From positions 62,001-126,000 of the forward strand of contig CAXULQ010000010.1 of the NCBI GenBank assembly GCA_964251965.1: DNA of 64,000 nt, written 5' to 3'. Shown one piece after another: positions 41,291-50,770 of the stretch. Each line of letters opens with the position of its first letter. The stretch's first letter is position 1. Under the pieces are notes generated by a model, which was given only the letters and a program-made list of their open reading frames with translations, ran no database searches and was not told the DNA's origin. The position numbers and the translations under genes were made by a program. The stretch comes from Mucilaginibacter_A sp964251965 (GTDB lineage Bacteria > Bacteroidota > Bacteroidia > Sphingobacteriales > Sphingobacteriaceae).

Positions 41291-42387
41291 TAAATTATAT
41301 ATTGAACGGGGTTTGTATTAATTTTTGTTAAACGGATTGCAAACTTAGGAAATTTTTTCTGTATAATTTCAGCTAATAATTCTTGCGTAAATTGCTCAGT
41401 TTCAAAATGTCCGATGTCTGCAATTACTAATTTTCCTTCTGCATCAAAAAACTCGTGGTATTTAAAATCTGCCGTTACAAAAACATCTGCCCCGGCAGCA
41501 ATCGCCTGTTTCAGCAAAAAACTGCCCGAACCGCCGCAAACTGCAACCTTTTTCACTTTTTTGCCGGTAAAAACAGTATGGCGGATTACATCAGCTTTCA
41601 TTTGTGTTTTTACGTGATGCAAAAATTCAATTTCTTCCTGCGGAGATTGCAGTTCGCCAATTAATCCGGCACCAACTTCCGAATATTGATTGGTAATTGG
41701 ATACAAATCGTAAGCAACTTCTTCATAAGGATGCGCCAGAATCAAAGCTGCAATAATTTTGTTTTCTAAGTTTTGCGGATAAATTACATCGATCCGAATT
41801 TCTTGTTCCTGATGCCGTTTTCCTGCTTCACCTAAAAACGGATTGGCATTTTCGTTGGCTTTGTAAGTTCCGGTTCCGCTGGCGTTAAAACTTACTTCGC
41901 TGTAATTGCCTATATTTCCGGCTCCGGCAGTAAACAATGCTTCACGCACTTTTTCGGCCTGTTCCAATGGAACAAATGTGGTTAACTTTTTAAGTAAGTT
42001 TTTTTGGGGAGATAAAACACGGCAGTTTTTCAAGCCTAATTTATCAGCAATCCGCTTATTCACACCAGCGGAAACATGATCGAGGTTGGTATGGATAGCA
42101 TAAATAGCAATGCTGTTTTTAATTGCCTTTTCTACTACGCGCTCTACATAAGTTTTGCCGTTAAACTTTTTTAAGCCTTTAAAAACGATGGGATGATGAG
42201 AAATAATCAATTGACAATTTGTAGCAATTGCTTCATCTACAATAGCTTCGGTACAATCTAAAGAAATTAAAGCTTCGGTGATTTCCTGATTGGGATAACC
42301 AACAATCAGCCCGGAATTGTCGTAATCTTCCTGGTAAACAAGTGGTGCAAAACTTTCCAGAAAAGTAGTAATCTCATTTAATTTCAT
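41290..42387 (-). CDS. Nif3-like dinuclear metal-centre protein
   Basis: A 365-residue NIF3/YqfO protein. Metal ligands are in LIISHHPIVFKG near residue 62, AIHTNLDH near 100 and ITADIGHFE-like VIADIGHFETEQF near 325. The extra central domain (residues about 130-240) is the PII-like insertion of the longer YqfO form. Family members form hexameric toroids; a GTP cyclohydrolase-like or metal-insertion role has been proposed but is not established. It forms an operon with the zinc-ribbon gene. Confidence 0.92.
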   Translation of the reverse strand: MKLNEITTFLESFAPLVYQEDYDNSGLIVGYPNQEITEALISLDCTEAIVDEAIATNCQLIISHHPIVFKGLKKFNGKTYVERVVEKAIKNSIAIYAIHTNLDHVSAGVNKRIADKLGLKNCRVLSPQKNLLKKLTTFVPLEQAEKVREALFTAGAGNIGNYSEVSFNASGTGTYKANENANPFLGEAGKRHQEQEIRIDVIYPQNLENKIIAALILAHPYEEVAYDLYPITNQYSEVGAGLIGELQSPQEEIEFLHHVKTQMKADVIRHTVFTGKKVKKVAVCGGSGSFLLKQAIAAGADVFVTADFKYHEFFDAEGKLVIADIGHFETEQFTQELLAEIIQKKFPKFAIRLTKINTNPVQYII

Positions 42388-42442
42388 TTGCTGAAATTAA
42401 ACAACATTTTTTAGCCGGTAAAAAAAGTATTAATTGTTAAAC

Positions 42443-42853
42443 TTATCGTTTGGTGTCAACACGTTTCGAATCTTTCATCAGCAACAAAGAAACAGCGAGC
42501 GCAGAGATTATGCCAACCAGCAAGGCACCAAAAATTTTCCCGGAAAAATCTGTAATAGAGCTTTTTGCAATATAGGTTACAAATAAAATGGCAATAAAAA
42601 CAGCTACAATGCCGCCCGCAATTAAAATTTTAAACCCTTCCTGCAAACCTTCAAAAAAAGTAATACTGCCTCTGTTGTCAACGTCGCGGTATCTTTTCAC
42701 CCCAAAAAACAACCCGATAATCGGGATCAGGATGGAAGTGTATTCAACCGGCGAATTTGTATCTAAAGAATGATGGCCTAAAAGGTACATTACCCAAATC
42801 CAAATACCGCTTAAAATTCCAATAATTACGCCGAATGTAACTGCATTTTTCAT
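42443..42853 (-). CDS. DUF4199-family membrane protein
   Basis: About 136 residues with four hydrophobic segments: VTFGVIIGILSGIWIWVMYL, TSILIPIIGLFFGVK, ILIAGGIVAVFIAILFV and IFGALLVGIISALAVSLLL. The pattern, with the central GSITFFEGLQEGFKI, is that of DUF4199 proteins, which are specific to Bacteroidota. The function is unknown. The ATG chosen gives the usual N-terminus (KNAVTFGVIIG). A TAAAAGAAGCAT motif lies just upstream of it. Confidence 0.85.
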   Translation of the reverse strand: MKNAVTFGVIIGILSGIWIWVMYLLGHHSLDTNSPVEYTSILIPIIGLFFGVKRYRDVDNRGSITFFEGLQEGFKILIAGGIVAVFIAILFVTYIAKSSITDFSGKIFGALLVGIISALAVSLLLMKDSKRVDTKR

Positions 42854-42871
42854 AAATAAATTTTTAAGTGA

Positions 42872-42883
42872 TAAAAGAAGCAT
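42872..42883 (+). repeat. Copy of the TAAAAGAAGCAT motif
   Basis: Extended form TTTTTAAGTGATAAAAGAAG plus CAT, in the divergent region between the DUF4199 gene and mfd. Confidence 0.65.
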
Positions 42884-42978
42884 TCGTAAACAGCCTGCTT
42901 GTATCTAACAAATATGCTAAATTTTGTTTGCCTAAACTTAACTTTTAATAAATGCTTTTCCGCGTATTTTCTATTTGA

Positions 42979-42986
42979 TATATTTG
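42979..42986 (+). promoter_or_regulatory. Predicted mfd promoter -7 element (TATATTTG)
   Basis: An exact TAnnTTTG eight bases before the TTG proposed as mfd start. Confidence 0.5.
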
Positions 42987-42994
42987 CCCCCGAT

Positions 42995-45900
42995 TTGAAT
43001 ATCCGTGAAATTTTAGAACGATATAAAGACGATAACCGGATTAAAAATTTAGCGCAAGCGTTAAATTCTGGTAAAAACCCACGCATACACCTTCGTGGTT
43101 TGGTTGGCTCAAGCGATGCCTTTCTGGCCATTGCTTTGTATTTTTTACAGCATAAACACACGATTTTTGTTTTGCCCGATCAGGAAGAAGCCGGTTATTT
43201 CCAGGCTGATTTAGAAAATTTGCTCGACAAAGAAATCCTTCATTTTCCTTCTTCTTTTCGAAAAGGTTTTGATTTTACGCAGCCGGACAGCAGCCATGTT
43301 TTGGCCCGTGCCGAAGTTTTGAATGAATTAAACCACGCTTCTGAGTTTGGAAATTTGATTGTTACTTACCCGGAAGCGCTGGCCGAAAAAGTAATTAACC
43401 GTGCTTCTTTAGAAAAAAATACTTTAGAAATTGCTGTTCAAAACAAGCTCAGCCTTGATTTTATCAATGAGTTTTTAATTGAGTACGATTTTGAGCGTGT
43501 TGATTTTGTGTACAGTCCCGGCCAGTTTTCTATCCGCGGCGGCATTGTTGATATTTTTTCTTTTTCGCATGACTTGCCTTATCGTGTAGAGTTTTTTGGC
43601 GATTTTATTGAGTCGATCCGGACTTTTGAAATTGAGAGCCAACTTTCGGTAGAACAAGTTCGAAGTATTACGATTGTGCCGAATGTGCAATCTAAATTTT
43701 TAACAGAAAGCAACATTTCTTTGCTGGAATATGTAGATGCCGATACGACGGTTTGGGTTAAAGATGTGCAGTTTACGCTGGATGTGGTCCGGGAAGGTTA
43801 TAAAAAAGCAACGCAACTTTGGAAAGCACTTCCAGTAACCGAGAAAAACCAAAACCAGGATTGGATTGATCCGGTTTATGGTTTTTCTGATGAGAAAATA
43901 ATTGCAGATCAGCTGCGCGATTTTAGTGTGGTAGAGTTTGGCAAGCAGTTTTTTTATCAGGCCGATCAAACGATTAGTTTTGATATCCGCCCGCAGCCTT
44001 CTTTTAATAAAGATTTCAGCTTGCTCATCCACAACATTAAAAACAATGATGCAGAAAAAATCGAAAATCTGATTTTAACCGATTCAACTAAGCAAATTGA
44101 GCGCTTGTACGCCATTTTTGAGGATCTGGACAAAACAGCCAAGTTTACGCCGATCCCGGTTTCTATCCGCGAAGGTTTTGTTGACCGGGAACAGAAATTA
44201 GCTTGTTACACCGATCATCAGATTTTCGACCGCTACTATAAATACAAGCTTAAAAAAGGCTACCAGAAATCGCAGGCCATCACTTTAAAAGAATTGCGCG
44301 AACTAAAACCCGGGGATTATGTAACACATATTGACCACGGAATCGGGAAATATGCCGGTTTGGAAAAAGTGGAAGTGAACGGCAAATCGCAGGAAATGAT
44401 CCGTTTGATTTATGCGGACAATGATCTGCTTTATGTCAACATCAATTCCTTAAACCGCATTTCCAAGTTCAGCGGAAAAGAAGGCACGGTGCCCAAAATG
44501 AATAAATTGGGCACGGATACCTGGGACCGGCTCAAAAAAACCACAAAAAAAAAAGTTAAGGATATTGCCCGCGACCTGATTAAATTATACGCCGTCAGGA
44601 AAGCGCAGGTTGGCAATTCGTTCTCGCCGGACAGCTATCTGCAAAACGAATTGGAAGCTTCTTTTATCTATGAAGATACGCCGGACCAGGAAAAAGCAAC
44701 GGCCGATTTAAAACGCGATATGGAATCGCCGCATCCGATGGACCGTTTAATTTGCGGCGATGTGGGTTTCGGCAAAACAGAAGTTGCCATTCGCGCTGCT
44801 TTTAAAGCTGTTGCCGACAGTAAGCAGGTTGCCGTACTTGTTCCAACAACCATTCTGGCGGCGCAACATTTTAAAACTTTTTCCGAGCGTTTAAAAGATT
44901 TCCCCTGTAATATTGATTATGTAAACCGCTTCAAATCTTCCAAACAAATTAAAGATACGCTGCAAAATGTGGCTGATGGAAAAGTTGATATTTTGATCGG
45001 TACGCACCGTTTGGTAAGCAAAGATGTAAAGTTTAAAGATTTGGGTTTGATGATCATTGATGAAGAACAAAAATTCGGTGTATCAACCAAAGAAAAACTG
45101 AAACAGATGCGTATTAACGTAGATACGTTGACTCTAACTGCAACTCCGATTCCGCGGACTTTACATTTTTCGCTGATGGGCGCGCGCGATTTATCCATCA
45201 TTTCCACGCCGCCGCCAAACCGCCAGCCTGTTGTTACGGAACTGCATGTTTTTAACGATAAACTGATTAAAGAAGCCGTTGAATTTGAAGTGAACCGCGG
45301 CGGTCAGGTTTTTTTCATCCACAACCGCGTGCAGGATTTGGCGCAACTCGGCGGCATGATCCACAAATTAGTGCCTAAAGCAAGCGTTGGCATCGCGCAT
45401 GGTCAGCTGGAAGGCGATGCGCTGGAAGATGTAATGCTGAAGTTTGTGAACGGCGGATATGATGTGCTGGTTGCTACGACCATTATTGAAGCCGGGTTGG
45501 ATATTCCGAATGCCAATACGATCATCATTAACCACGCGCACATGTTTGGTTTGAGCGATCTGCACCAGATGCGCGGCCGCGTTGGCCGGAGCAATAAAAA
45601 AGCGTTTTGCTATTTGCTGAGTCCGCCGTTATCAACTTTAACCTCCGAAGCGAGGAAACGGTTAAGCGCGATTGAAGAATTTTCTGATTTGGGAAGCGGT
45701 TTTAACGTGGCGATGCGCGACCTGGATATCCGCGGCAGCGGAAATTTGCTGGGCGCGGAACAAAGCGGTTTTATTGCGGAAATTGGCTTTGAAATGTACC
45801 ATAAAATTTTGGATGAAGCGATCCAGGAACTGAAAGACGAAGAATTTGCAGGCGTTTTCCAGGATGAAAAACCTCGTCCTTATGTTTCTTTTACGCAGAT

Positions 45901-46351
45901 TGATACCGATCTGGAAATCCTGATCCCGGATGAGTACGTAACCAGCATTGCCGAACGCTATAATTTGTACACTGAGCTTTCCAAAATAGAAAACGAAACG
46001 GAACTGCTTGCTTTTGCCAAGCAACTGGAAGACCGTTTCGGGCCGGTTCCGCGACCGGTTAAAGATATGCTGAACACCGTGCGTTTGCAATGGTTGGGCA
46101 AAGCCATTGGGTTTGAAAAAGTATCCCTTAAAAAAAGCATTCTGCGCGGCTACTTCATTGCCAACCAGCAATCGCCCTATTTTGAAAGCAAATCCTTCCA
46201 TAAAATTTTACAATTTGTGCAGGATAACCCACGGAGGTGTAATCTGAAAGAAGTAAAAAACAGTTTGCGCATCAGTTTTGAAGGCATTAAAACGATTAAT
46301 CAAGCTGTGGCAATTTTAGAAGAAATGGCAGAACAGCCCGTTGTTGTTTAA
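42995..46351 (+). CDS. mfd: Transcription-repair coupling factor
   Basis: About 1118 residues. UvrB-like N-terminal domains come first (VYSPGQFSIRGGIVDIF near residue 170). The RNA polymerase-interacting domain includes LKPGDYVTHIDHGIGKYAGL near residue 438. The translocase has Walker A CGDVGFGKTEVA near 587, DEEQKFG near 688, and TATPIPRTLHFSLMGARDLS. The C-terminal TRCF domain ends the protein. Mfd removes stalled RNA polymerase and recruits UvrA. There is no ATG in frame near the domain start: the open frame extends 96 bases upstream, but a promoter element lies inside that extension, so a TTG in TTGAATATCCG is the likely start. Confidence 0.95.
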   Translation: MNIREILERYKDDNRIKNLAQALNSGKNPRIHLRGLVGSSDAFLAIALYFLQHKHTIFVLPDQEEAGYFQADLENLLDKEILHFPSSFRKGFDFTQPDSSHVLARAEVLNELNHASEFGNLIVTYPEALAEKVINRASLEKNTLEIAVQNKLSLDFINEFLIEYDFERVDFVYSPGQFSIRGGIVDIFSFSHDLPYRVEFFGDFIESIRTFEIESQLSVEQVRSITIVPNVQSKFLTESNISLLEYVDADTTVWVKDVQFTLDVVREGYKKATQLWKALPVTEKNQNQDWIDPVYGFSDEKIIADQLRDFSVVEFGKQFFYQADQTISFDIRPQPSFNKDFSLLIHNIKNNDAEKIENLILTDSTKQIERLYAIFEDLDKTAKFTPIPVSIREGFVDREQKLACYTDHQIFDRYYKYKLKKGYQKSQAITLKELRELKPGDYVTHIDHGIGKYAGLEKVEVNGKSQEMIRLIYADNDLLYVNINSLNRISKFSGKEGTVPKMNKLGTDTWDRLKKTTKKKVKDIARDLIKLYAVRKAQVGNSFSPDSYLQNELEASFIYEDTPDQEKATADLKRDMESPHPMDRLICGDVGFGKTEVAIRAAFKAVADSKQVAVLVPTTILAAQHFKTFSERLKDFPCNIDYVNRFKSSKQIKDTLQNVADGKVDILIGTHRLVSKDVKFKDLGLMIIDEEQKFGVSTKEKLKQMRINVDTLTLTATPIPRTLHFSLMGARDLSIISTPPPNRQPVVTELHVFNDKLIKEAVEFEVNRGGQVFFIHNRVQDLAQLGGMIHKLVPKASVGIAHGQLEGDALEDVMLKFVNGGYDVLVATTIIEAGLDIPNANTIIINHAHMFGLSDLHQMRGRVGRSNKKAFCYLLSPPLSTLTSEARKRLSAIEEFSDLGSGFNVAMRDLDIRGSGNLLGAEQSGFIAEIGFEMYHKILDEAIQELKDEEFAGVFQDEKPRPYVSFTQIDTDLEILIPDEYVTSIAERYNLYTELSKIENETELLAFAKQLEDRFGPVPRPVKDMLNTVRLQWLGKAIGFEKVSLKKSILRGYFIANQQSPYFESKSFHKILQFVQDNPRRCNLKEVKNSLRISFEGIKTINQAVAILEEMAEQPVVV

Positions 46352-46363
46352 AAAGTACCGGTA

Positions 46364-46375
46364 AAAGAAGTATGC
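46364..46375 (+). repeat. Copy of the motif (TAAAAGAAGTAT)
   Basis: Twelve bases after the mfd stop codon; a weak partner (AATCCTTTTAT) follows 20 bases later. Confidence 0.55.
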
Positions 46376-46433
46376 CGAAAAGGAAATGCAATAATCCTTT
46401 TATCCCAACCTCAATTTAATTTTTTATTTGCTG

Positions 46434-46460
46434 TTTCTAACTTTATTGGTTGGTTAGAAA
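46434..46460. promoter_or_regulatory. Inverted repeat upstream of the GH51 gene
   Basis: TTTCTAAC, 11 bases, GTTAGAAA: a perfect eight-base inverted repeat about 100 bases before the arabinofuranosidase start. It has no T-run, so an operator is more likely than a terminator. Confidence 0.4.
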
Positions 46461-46560
46461 TAATACTGCCCTCCAGAAAAATTTAATTTAACTATGTTTG
46501 TTAAATTAAATGTTAAAAAGACAATTAAACCAATTAAGGGTTTCAGAAAAAATTTTGGTT

Positions 46561-48549
46561 ATGAAAAGACTACGCTTTACCTGGGTTATGCTTCTGTATT
46601 TTTTCTTTTCGCTATCTGCAAAAGCACAAACGGTAAAACTAACATTGGATTTAAGCAAAGCAGGAGTGGACGTTAGCCCCAAATTATATGGGTTGATGAC
46701 AGAGGAAATTAATTATTCCTACGATGGCGGTTTATATGCAGAACTCATCCGTAACCGAAGTTTTAAAGACAACCCGAAAGAACCGGAGCACTGGTCAATT
46801 GTAGAAAAAACAGGTGGTAAAGGAAGTATCAAATTAGATAATAGCCAACCACTAAATAACGATCTGCCGGTTTCGTTAAAGCTAAATGTGGAAAGCAGCG
46901 GCGGAACGGTGGGCATTGCAAACGAAGGTTATTGGGGAATACCAGTAAAACCACAAACTACTTATAAAGCTTCCTTTTATGCCAAAGTTACTGATGAAGC
47001 TTCCGGTCCACTTACCGTAAGTATTGAAAGTAATAATGGTGCCGTTTCTTATGCGTCGGTACAAATTAACATAAGCAAAGGCGGTTGGAAAAAGTATGAT
47101 GTTGTGTTAAATACAGCCAAAAATATTCAGCCAACAACATCGGCGCGCTTTATAATCTCAACTAAAAAAATTGGCACTTACTGGTTCAACCTGGTTACGT
47201 TGTTTCCGCCTACTTATCACAACACGCCAAATGGAAACAGGAGTGATTTAATGCAATTAATGGCAGATATGAAGCCTACATTTCTTCGCTTTCCTGGGGG
47301 AAATTATTTGGAAGGAGACCTTTTTGCTACCCGTTTTCCATGGAAAAATACTTTAGGCGGATTAGAAAAACGTGCCGGGCATCCGGGTCCCTGGGGTTAT
47401 CGTTCATCAGACGGGATGGGTTTACTGGAATTTTTAGAATGGTGCGAAGATTTAAAAATGGAACCTTTGCTTGCTGTTTATGCAGGATACACACTTAAAG
47501 GAGACCATTTAGATGCAGGCCCATTTTTAAAGCCATTTGTGGATGATGCTTTAGAAGAAATTGAATATGTAATTGGCGATGCAAATACCAAATGGGGCGC
47601 AAAACGCACTGCTGATGGCCATCCTAAGCCCTTTAAATTAAGTTATGTTGAAGTGGGCAACGAAGATGGCTTTGATAAATCAGGAAGTTATGACGGCCGT
47701 TTTGCCCAGTTTTATGATGCCATCAAAGGAAAATACCCAGCTTTACAGATTATTTCTACTATCGGTGGAAAAGATCCGCTTGGTGCAAGGTTTAAAATTA
47801 CGATGCGCCGGCCTGAAGTGTTTGACGAGCATTACTACCGCACTGCATGGGAAATGGAAGAAGATGCCGCACATTATGACAACTACGACAGAAGCAGCCC
47901 AAAGATATTTGTAGGCGAATGGGCCACGCGCGAAGGTTTCCCGACCACAAACATGAACGCAGCAATTGGAGATGCCGCATGGATGACAGGAATGGAACGC
48001 AACTCGGACCACGTGGTGATGTCTTGCTATGCACCGCTTTTTGTAAATGTTAACCCAGGCGGGATACAATGGAAATCAGATTTGATTGGCTACAATGCTT
48101 TAAACAGTTACGGTTCGCCGTCCTATTATGCGCAAAAAATGTTTAGCAGTTATTTGGGTGATAAAGTAATTTCCGTATCCGGAGAAAATATTCCTACACA
48201 AACCCGAAATCCTACCAAAAAAGACAGCACAGCAGGAAGGATGCCTGAACCAATTCCGTCCTTATTTTATGTTGCGACCAAAGACAGCAAAACAGGATCG
48301 TTGTTTGTTAAAGTAGTAAATGCATCAAGCAAGGCGCAATCCGTAATGTTAGATATAAAAAGTGCCGGAAAAATAGCAGCAGACGGGACAATTGTTGTAT
48401 TGAAATCTGCTAAACCGGAAGATACAAACACGATAGACGAACCTAAAAAAATTGTACCGGTAACACAAAAAATCAAAGGACTAAGTAAAACTTTTACCCG
48501 GGTTTTTGATCCTTATTCTATCAGTATATTACAACTGCAAACCAAGTAA
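46561..48549 (+). CDS. Alpha-L-arabinofuranosidase, GH51
   Basis: About 662 residues with a signal peptide (LRFTWVMLLYFFFSLSAKAQ), so it acts outside the cytoplasm. Residues about 110-200 form a carbohydrate-binding-like sandwich. The GH51 catalytic barrel begins near FLRFPGGNYLEGD (residue 240). The acid/base is Glu368 in YVEVGNEDG and the nucleophile Glu453 in FVGEWATREG. It releases arabinose from arabinan or arabinoxylan side chains. No SusC/D pair or other sugar gene adjoins it; it is a single gene with an inverted repeat upstream. An in-frame extension of 17 codons upstream of this ATG was rejected because it precedes the signal peptide. Confidence 0.92.
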   Translation: MKRLRFTWVMLLYFFFSLSAKAQTVKLTLDLSKAGVDVSPKLYGLMTEEINYSYDGGLYAELIRNRSFKDNPKEPEHWSIVEKTGGKGSIKLDNSQPLNNDLPVSLKLNVESSGGTVGIANEGYWGIPVKPQTTYKASFYAKVTDEASGPLTVSIESNNGAVSYASVQINISKGGWKKYDVVLNTAKNIQPTTSARFIISTKKIGTYWFNLVTLFPPTYHNTPNGNRSDLMQLMADMKPTFLRFPGGNYLEGDLFATRFPWKNTLGGLEKRAGHPGPWGYRSSDGMGLLEFLEWCEDLKMEPLLAVYAGYTLKGDHLDAGPFLKPFVDDALEEIEYVIGDANTKWGAKRTADGHPKPFKLSYVEVGNEDGFDKSGSYDGRFAQFYDAIKGKYPALQIISTIGGKDPLGARFKITMRRPEVFDEHYYRTAWEMEEDAAHYDNYDRSSPKIFVGEWATREGFPTTNMNAAIGDAAWMTGMERNSDHVVMSCYAPLFVNVNPGGIQWKSDLIGYNALNSYGSPSYYAQKMFSSYLGDKVISVSGENIPTQTRNPTKKDSTAGRMPEPIPSLFYVATKDSKTGSLFVKVVNASSKAQSVMLDIKSAGKIAADGTIVVLKSAKPEDTNTIDEPKKIVPVTQKIKGLSKTFTRVFDPYSISILQLQTK

Positions 48550-48552
48550 TTG

Positions 48553-48633
48553 GTGCTTCTTTTATCACATAAAATTTGATCTATAGCCTTGATCAATTTA
48601 AGGTTACTAATTTTTAGGTGATAAAAGAAGCAT
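48553..48633. repeat. Inverted pair of extended TAAAAGAAGCAT motifs
   Basis: TGCTTCTTTTATCACATAAAA at the left (given here without its last base: TGCTTCTTTTATCACATAAA) is an inverted near-copy of TTTTTAGGTGATAAAAGAAG plus CA at 48614-48632. The pair could form a stem of about 20 base pairs around a 40-base loop between the convergent GH51 and hpt genes. Confidence 0.7.
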
Positions 48634-48663
48634 CTGGAACCCAAATCAGATGTTACCTAATCA

Positions 48664-49212
48664 TTATTGCACCACCTGATAAATTTCATTCAAGTTTCTA
48701 CCTAAACCTTTATAATCTAAACCGTAACCAACTACAAACTTGTTTTCTATTTCGAAAGCAATATATTTCAATTCATCTATTTGATGCTCCATTGCATCCG
48801 GCTTATAAAGTAAAGTGCAAATGCTAACCGAAGCAGGGCTTCTCGCTTTCAGTTTATCCACTATAAAACGCATCGTGTTGCCGGTATCTACAATATCTTC
48901 CACAATCACAATGTCGCGGTCGGCAATGTTCATTTTTAGATCATAATCTTCTGTGATAACTCTTTTGCTTTCCATGCCGCCGTGGTAAGAGGAAACCTTC
49001 ATAAAAGCAATCTCGCAAGGAATATCAATCTGCTTAATTAAATCCGCTACAAACAAAAAGCTGCCGTTTAAAATACCCAGAAAAACAGGCTTTTTCCCTT
49101 CAAATTCGTGGTTAAGTTCTACGCTTAACTCTTCAATCCGCGTTTGGATTGTCGCTCCATCAATCATTATTTTAAACGTTTTATCTGCAACTGTTACAAT
49201 TTCCGGCTTCAT
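48664..49212 (-). CDS. hpt: Hypoxanthine phosphoribosyltransferase
   Basis: About 182 residues, converting hypoxanthine or guanine plus PRPP to IMP or GMP. The PRPP loop is IVIVEDIVDTGNTMRFIVDK near residue 103. GILNGSFLFVADLI near 46 and VGYGLDYKGLGRNLNEIY at the end are family landmarks. A frame extension of 11 codons upstream covers an exact promoter element, so the ATG before KPEIVTVADK is used. It is divergent from the M16 peptidase gene. Confidence 0.95.
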   Translation of the reverse strand: MKPEIVTVADKTFKIMIDGATIQTRIEELSVELNHEFEGKKPVFLGILNGSFLFVADLIKQIDIPCEIAFMKVSSYHGGMESKRVITEDYDLKMNIADRDIVIVEDIVDTGNTMRFIVDKLKARSPASVSICTLLYKPDAMEHQIDELKYIAFEIENKFVVGYGLDYKGLGRNLNEIYQVVQ

Positions 49213-49233
49213 GTTTTTGATGGCTTTGTCCTC

Positions 49234-49241
49234 CAAAACTA
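49234..49241 (-). promoter_or_regulatory. Predicted hpt promoter -7 element (TAGTTTTG)
   Basis: An exact TAnnTTTG on the minus strand, 21 bases before the hpt ATG. Confidence 0.5.
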
Positions 49242-49280
49242 ACAATCTGTTTCTTAAAACCTATTGGTGCGGTTAATGCT

Positions 49281-49288
49281 TATCTTTG
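49281..49288 (+). promoter_or_regulatory. Predicted promoter -7 element (TATCTTTG) of the M16 peptidase gene
   Basis: An exact TAnnTTTG eight bases before the ATG; it lies inside the longer open frame and supports the shorter protein. Confidence 0.5.
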
Positions 49289-49296
49289 CTTTGCAC

Positions 49297-50526
49297 ATGC
49301 TTACATATTACACTCACCGGTTGCCCAATGGCATCCAGGTTTTATTTTATCCTGCCGTTTCTACCATTGCACATTGCTGCCTGATGATTAATGCCGGATC
49401 GCGCGACGAAGGCGAAGGAAAAGACGGATTGGCGCATTTTATAGAACATTTATTGTTTAAGGCTACCGAAAGAAGGAACACCAACCAAATTTTGAACCGG
49501 TTAGAAGTTGTTGGTGCCGATTTAAACGCTTACACTACCAAAGAATACACTTGTATCCATGCTTCTTTTTTAAAAGAATATTTAGAACGGGCGATGGATT
49601 TGATGGAAGATATTTTTTTTCATTCTACTTTCCCGGAGGAAGATATGAAAAAAGAAAAGGGCGTGATTTTAGATGAGATCAACTCGTACCAGGACCAGCC
49701 GGAAGAAGCCATCCAGGATGATTTTGAAGATTTGCTGTTTAAAAACCATGCTTTAGGCCGCAATATTCTCGGCACGCCAACTTCTGTAACTGCTTTAACC
49801 CGGGAAGATATTGCTTCTTTTATCGCACAAAATTATAACACGCACCAAGCTGTTTTTGCCGTAACCGGAAATTATGATTTTAATAAAGTGGTTAAAATGG
49901 CAGAACGTTATTTTGAACAAGTGCCAGAAAATAATCAGCCTAAAAAACGCGTTCAACCTAAAAATGTAACTGGTGAATTGGTCCGTTTACAAAAGCAAAT
50001 CACCCAAACGCATTGCGTTCTGGGCAGCAACGCTTATGCTTCTTTTAGCACTAAAAAACCTGCCTTGCTTTTACTGAATAATTTGCTGGGCGGAAATGGC
50101 ATGAGTTCGCGTTTGAACCTGGAAATCCGCGAAAAATACGGCATTGCTTATACTATAGAATCCAATTATTCGCCTTTAACCGATAGCGGCATTTTTTCTG
50201 TTTACTTCGGAACAGATGCCGAAAAAGCAGGAAAAGCAATGAAATTGGTGCAAAAGGAATTACAAAAACTCAGGGACAAAAAATTGGGGACAGTGCAGTT
50301 GCAACAGGCCAAACAGAAATTTATCGGTCAGATTGCCTTGGCAGAAGAAAACCGTTTGGGACTGATTTTATCGATGGCAAAAAGCTTAATGGATTTCGGC
50401 AAGATTGACACGCTGGAAGAAGTTTTTGCCAAGATAAACGCCGTTACTGCGGATGAACTGCAAGAGATTAGCAATGAGATTTTTGATCCTGCTGCTATGC
50501 TTACTTTAATATTTGAGCCGGAGTAA
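49297..50526 (+). CDS. M16-family (pitrilysin-type) zinc peptidase
   Basis: About 409 residues. The inverted zinc motif HxxEH is HFIEH near residue 47, and the third ligand Glu lies about 76 residues on, in EKGVILDEINSY. NGIQVLFYPAVSTIAHCCLM begins the domain and GLAHFIEHLLFKATERRN is characteristic. The C-terminal half is the non-catalytic M16 repeat (LNLEIREKYGIAYTIESNYS). It resembles the processing-peptidase/PqqL-like cytoplasmic enzymes; no signal peptide is visible. Its substrate is unknown. Confidence 0.93.
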   Translation: MLTYYTHRLPNGIQVLFYPAVSTIAHCCLMINAGSRDEGEGKDGLAHFIEHLLFKATERRNTNQILNRLEVVGADLNAYTTKEYTCIHASFLKEYLERAMDLMEDIFFHSTFPEEDMKKEKGVILDEINSYQDQPEEAIQDDFEDLLFKNHALGRNILGTPTSVTALTREDIASFIAQNYNTHQAVFAVTGNYDFNKVVKMAERYFEQVPENNQPKKRVQPKNVTGELVRLQKQITQTHCVLGSNAYASFSTKKPALLLLNNLLGGNGMSSRLNLEIREKYGIAYTIESNYSPLTDSGIFSVYFGTDAEKAGKAMKLVQKELQKLRDKKLGTVQLQQAKQKFIGQIALAEENRLGLILSMAKSLMDFGKIDTLEEVFAKINAVTADELQEISNEIFDPAAMLTLIFEPE

Positions 50527-50530
50527 AAAC

Positions 50531-50569
50531 AATACCTATAAGGTTTTGAAAACCTTAGGTATAGTTTTT
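50531..50569 (+). terminator. Terminator after the M16 gene
   Basis: AAGGTTT-TGA-AAACCTT forms the inner stem and ATACCT/AGGTAT the outer, with a two-base bulge; TTTTT follows. It could also serve the convergent DUF2283 gene. Confidence 0.75.
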
Positions 50570-50572
50570 GTA

Positions 50573-50770
50573 TTAAATTTCAATCGAATCAAATTTTTCA
50601 ATGTGTGAAAGTTTTCCGGAAGCATTTAAAACTTCAATACCGATAGTGCTTCCGTTTTCTGCATAATCTATAATCATTTCGCCGCTTTTGTCTTCATCAC
50701 TTTCAATCACCTGTTCTGTTTTAAATTGGATGTAGAGTACATCTGTTTCTTTATCAAAAGTTATTTTCAT
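50573..50770 (-). CDS. DUF2283-family small protein
   Basis: A 65-residue protein with the DUF2283 pattern: ITFDKETDVLYIQFK, then EMIIDYAENGSTIGIEVLNA and a Glu/Ile-rich end. Relatives usually follow a DUF4258-type gene, forming a putative toxin-antitoxin-like pair. Here the ATG overlaps a TGA that ends a short open stretch reading IIKKHRNVYDKYL, perhaps the remaining C-terminus of a lost partner. Function is unknown. Confidence 0.75.
   Translation of the reverse strand: MKITFDKETDVLYIQFKTEQVIESDEDKSGEMIIDYAENGSTIGIEVLNASGKLSHIEKFDSIEI

Noticed and set aside
42899..42994. Longer N-terminus for Mfd
   Set aside because: The extra 32 residues cover the TATATTTG promoter element and look unlike Mfd; the TTG start is preferred.
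44650..44670. Copies of GCTTCTTTTA-like sequence inside genes (for example in mfd, the M16 gene, the M14 gene and trmD)
   Set aside because: Within genes these encode common Ala-Ser-Phe or Lys-Glu-Ala codons and lack the extended TTTTA-N5 part, so codon use explains them. Only intergenic copies were counted.
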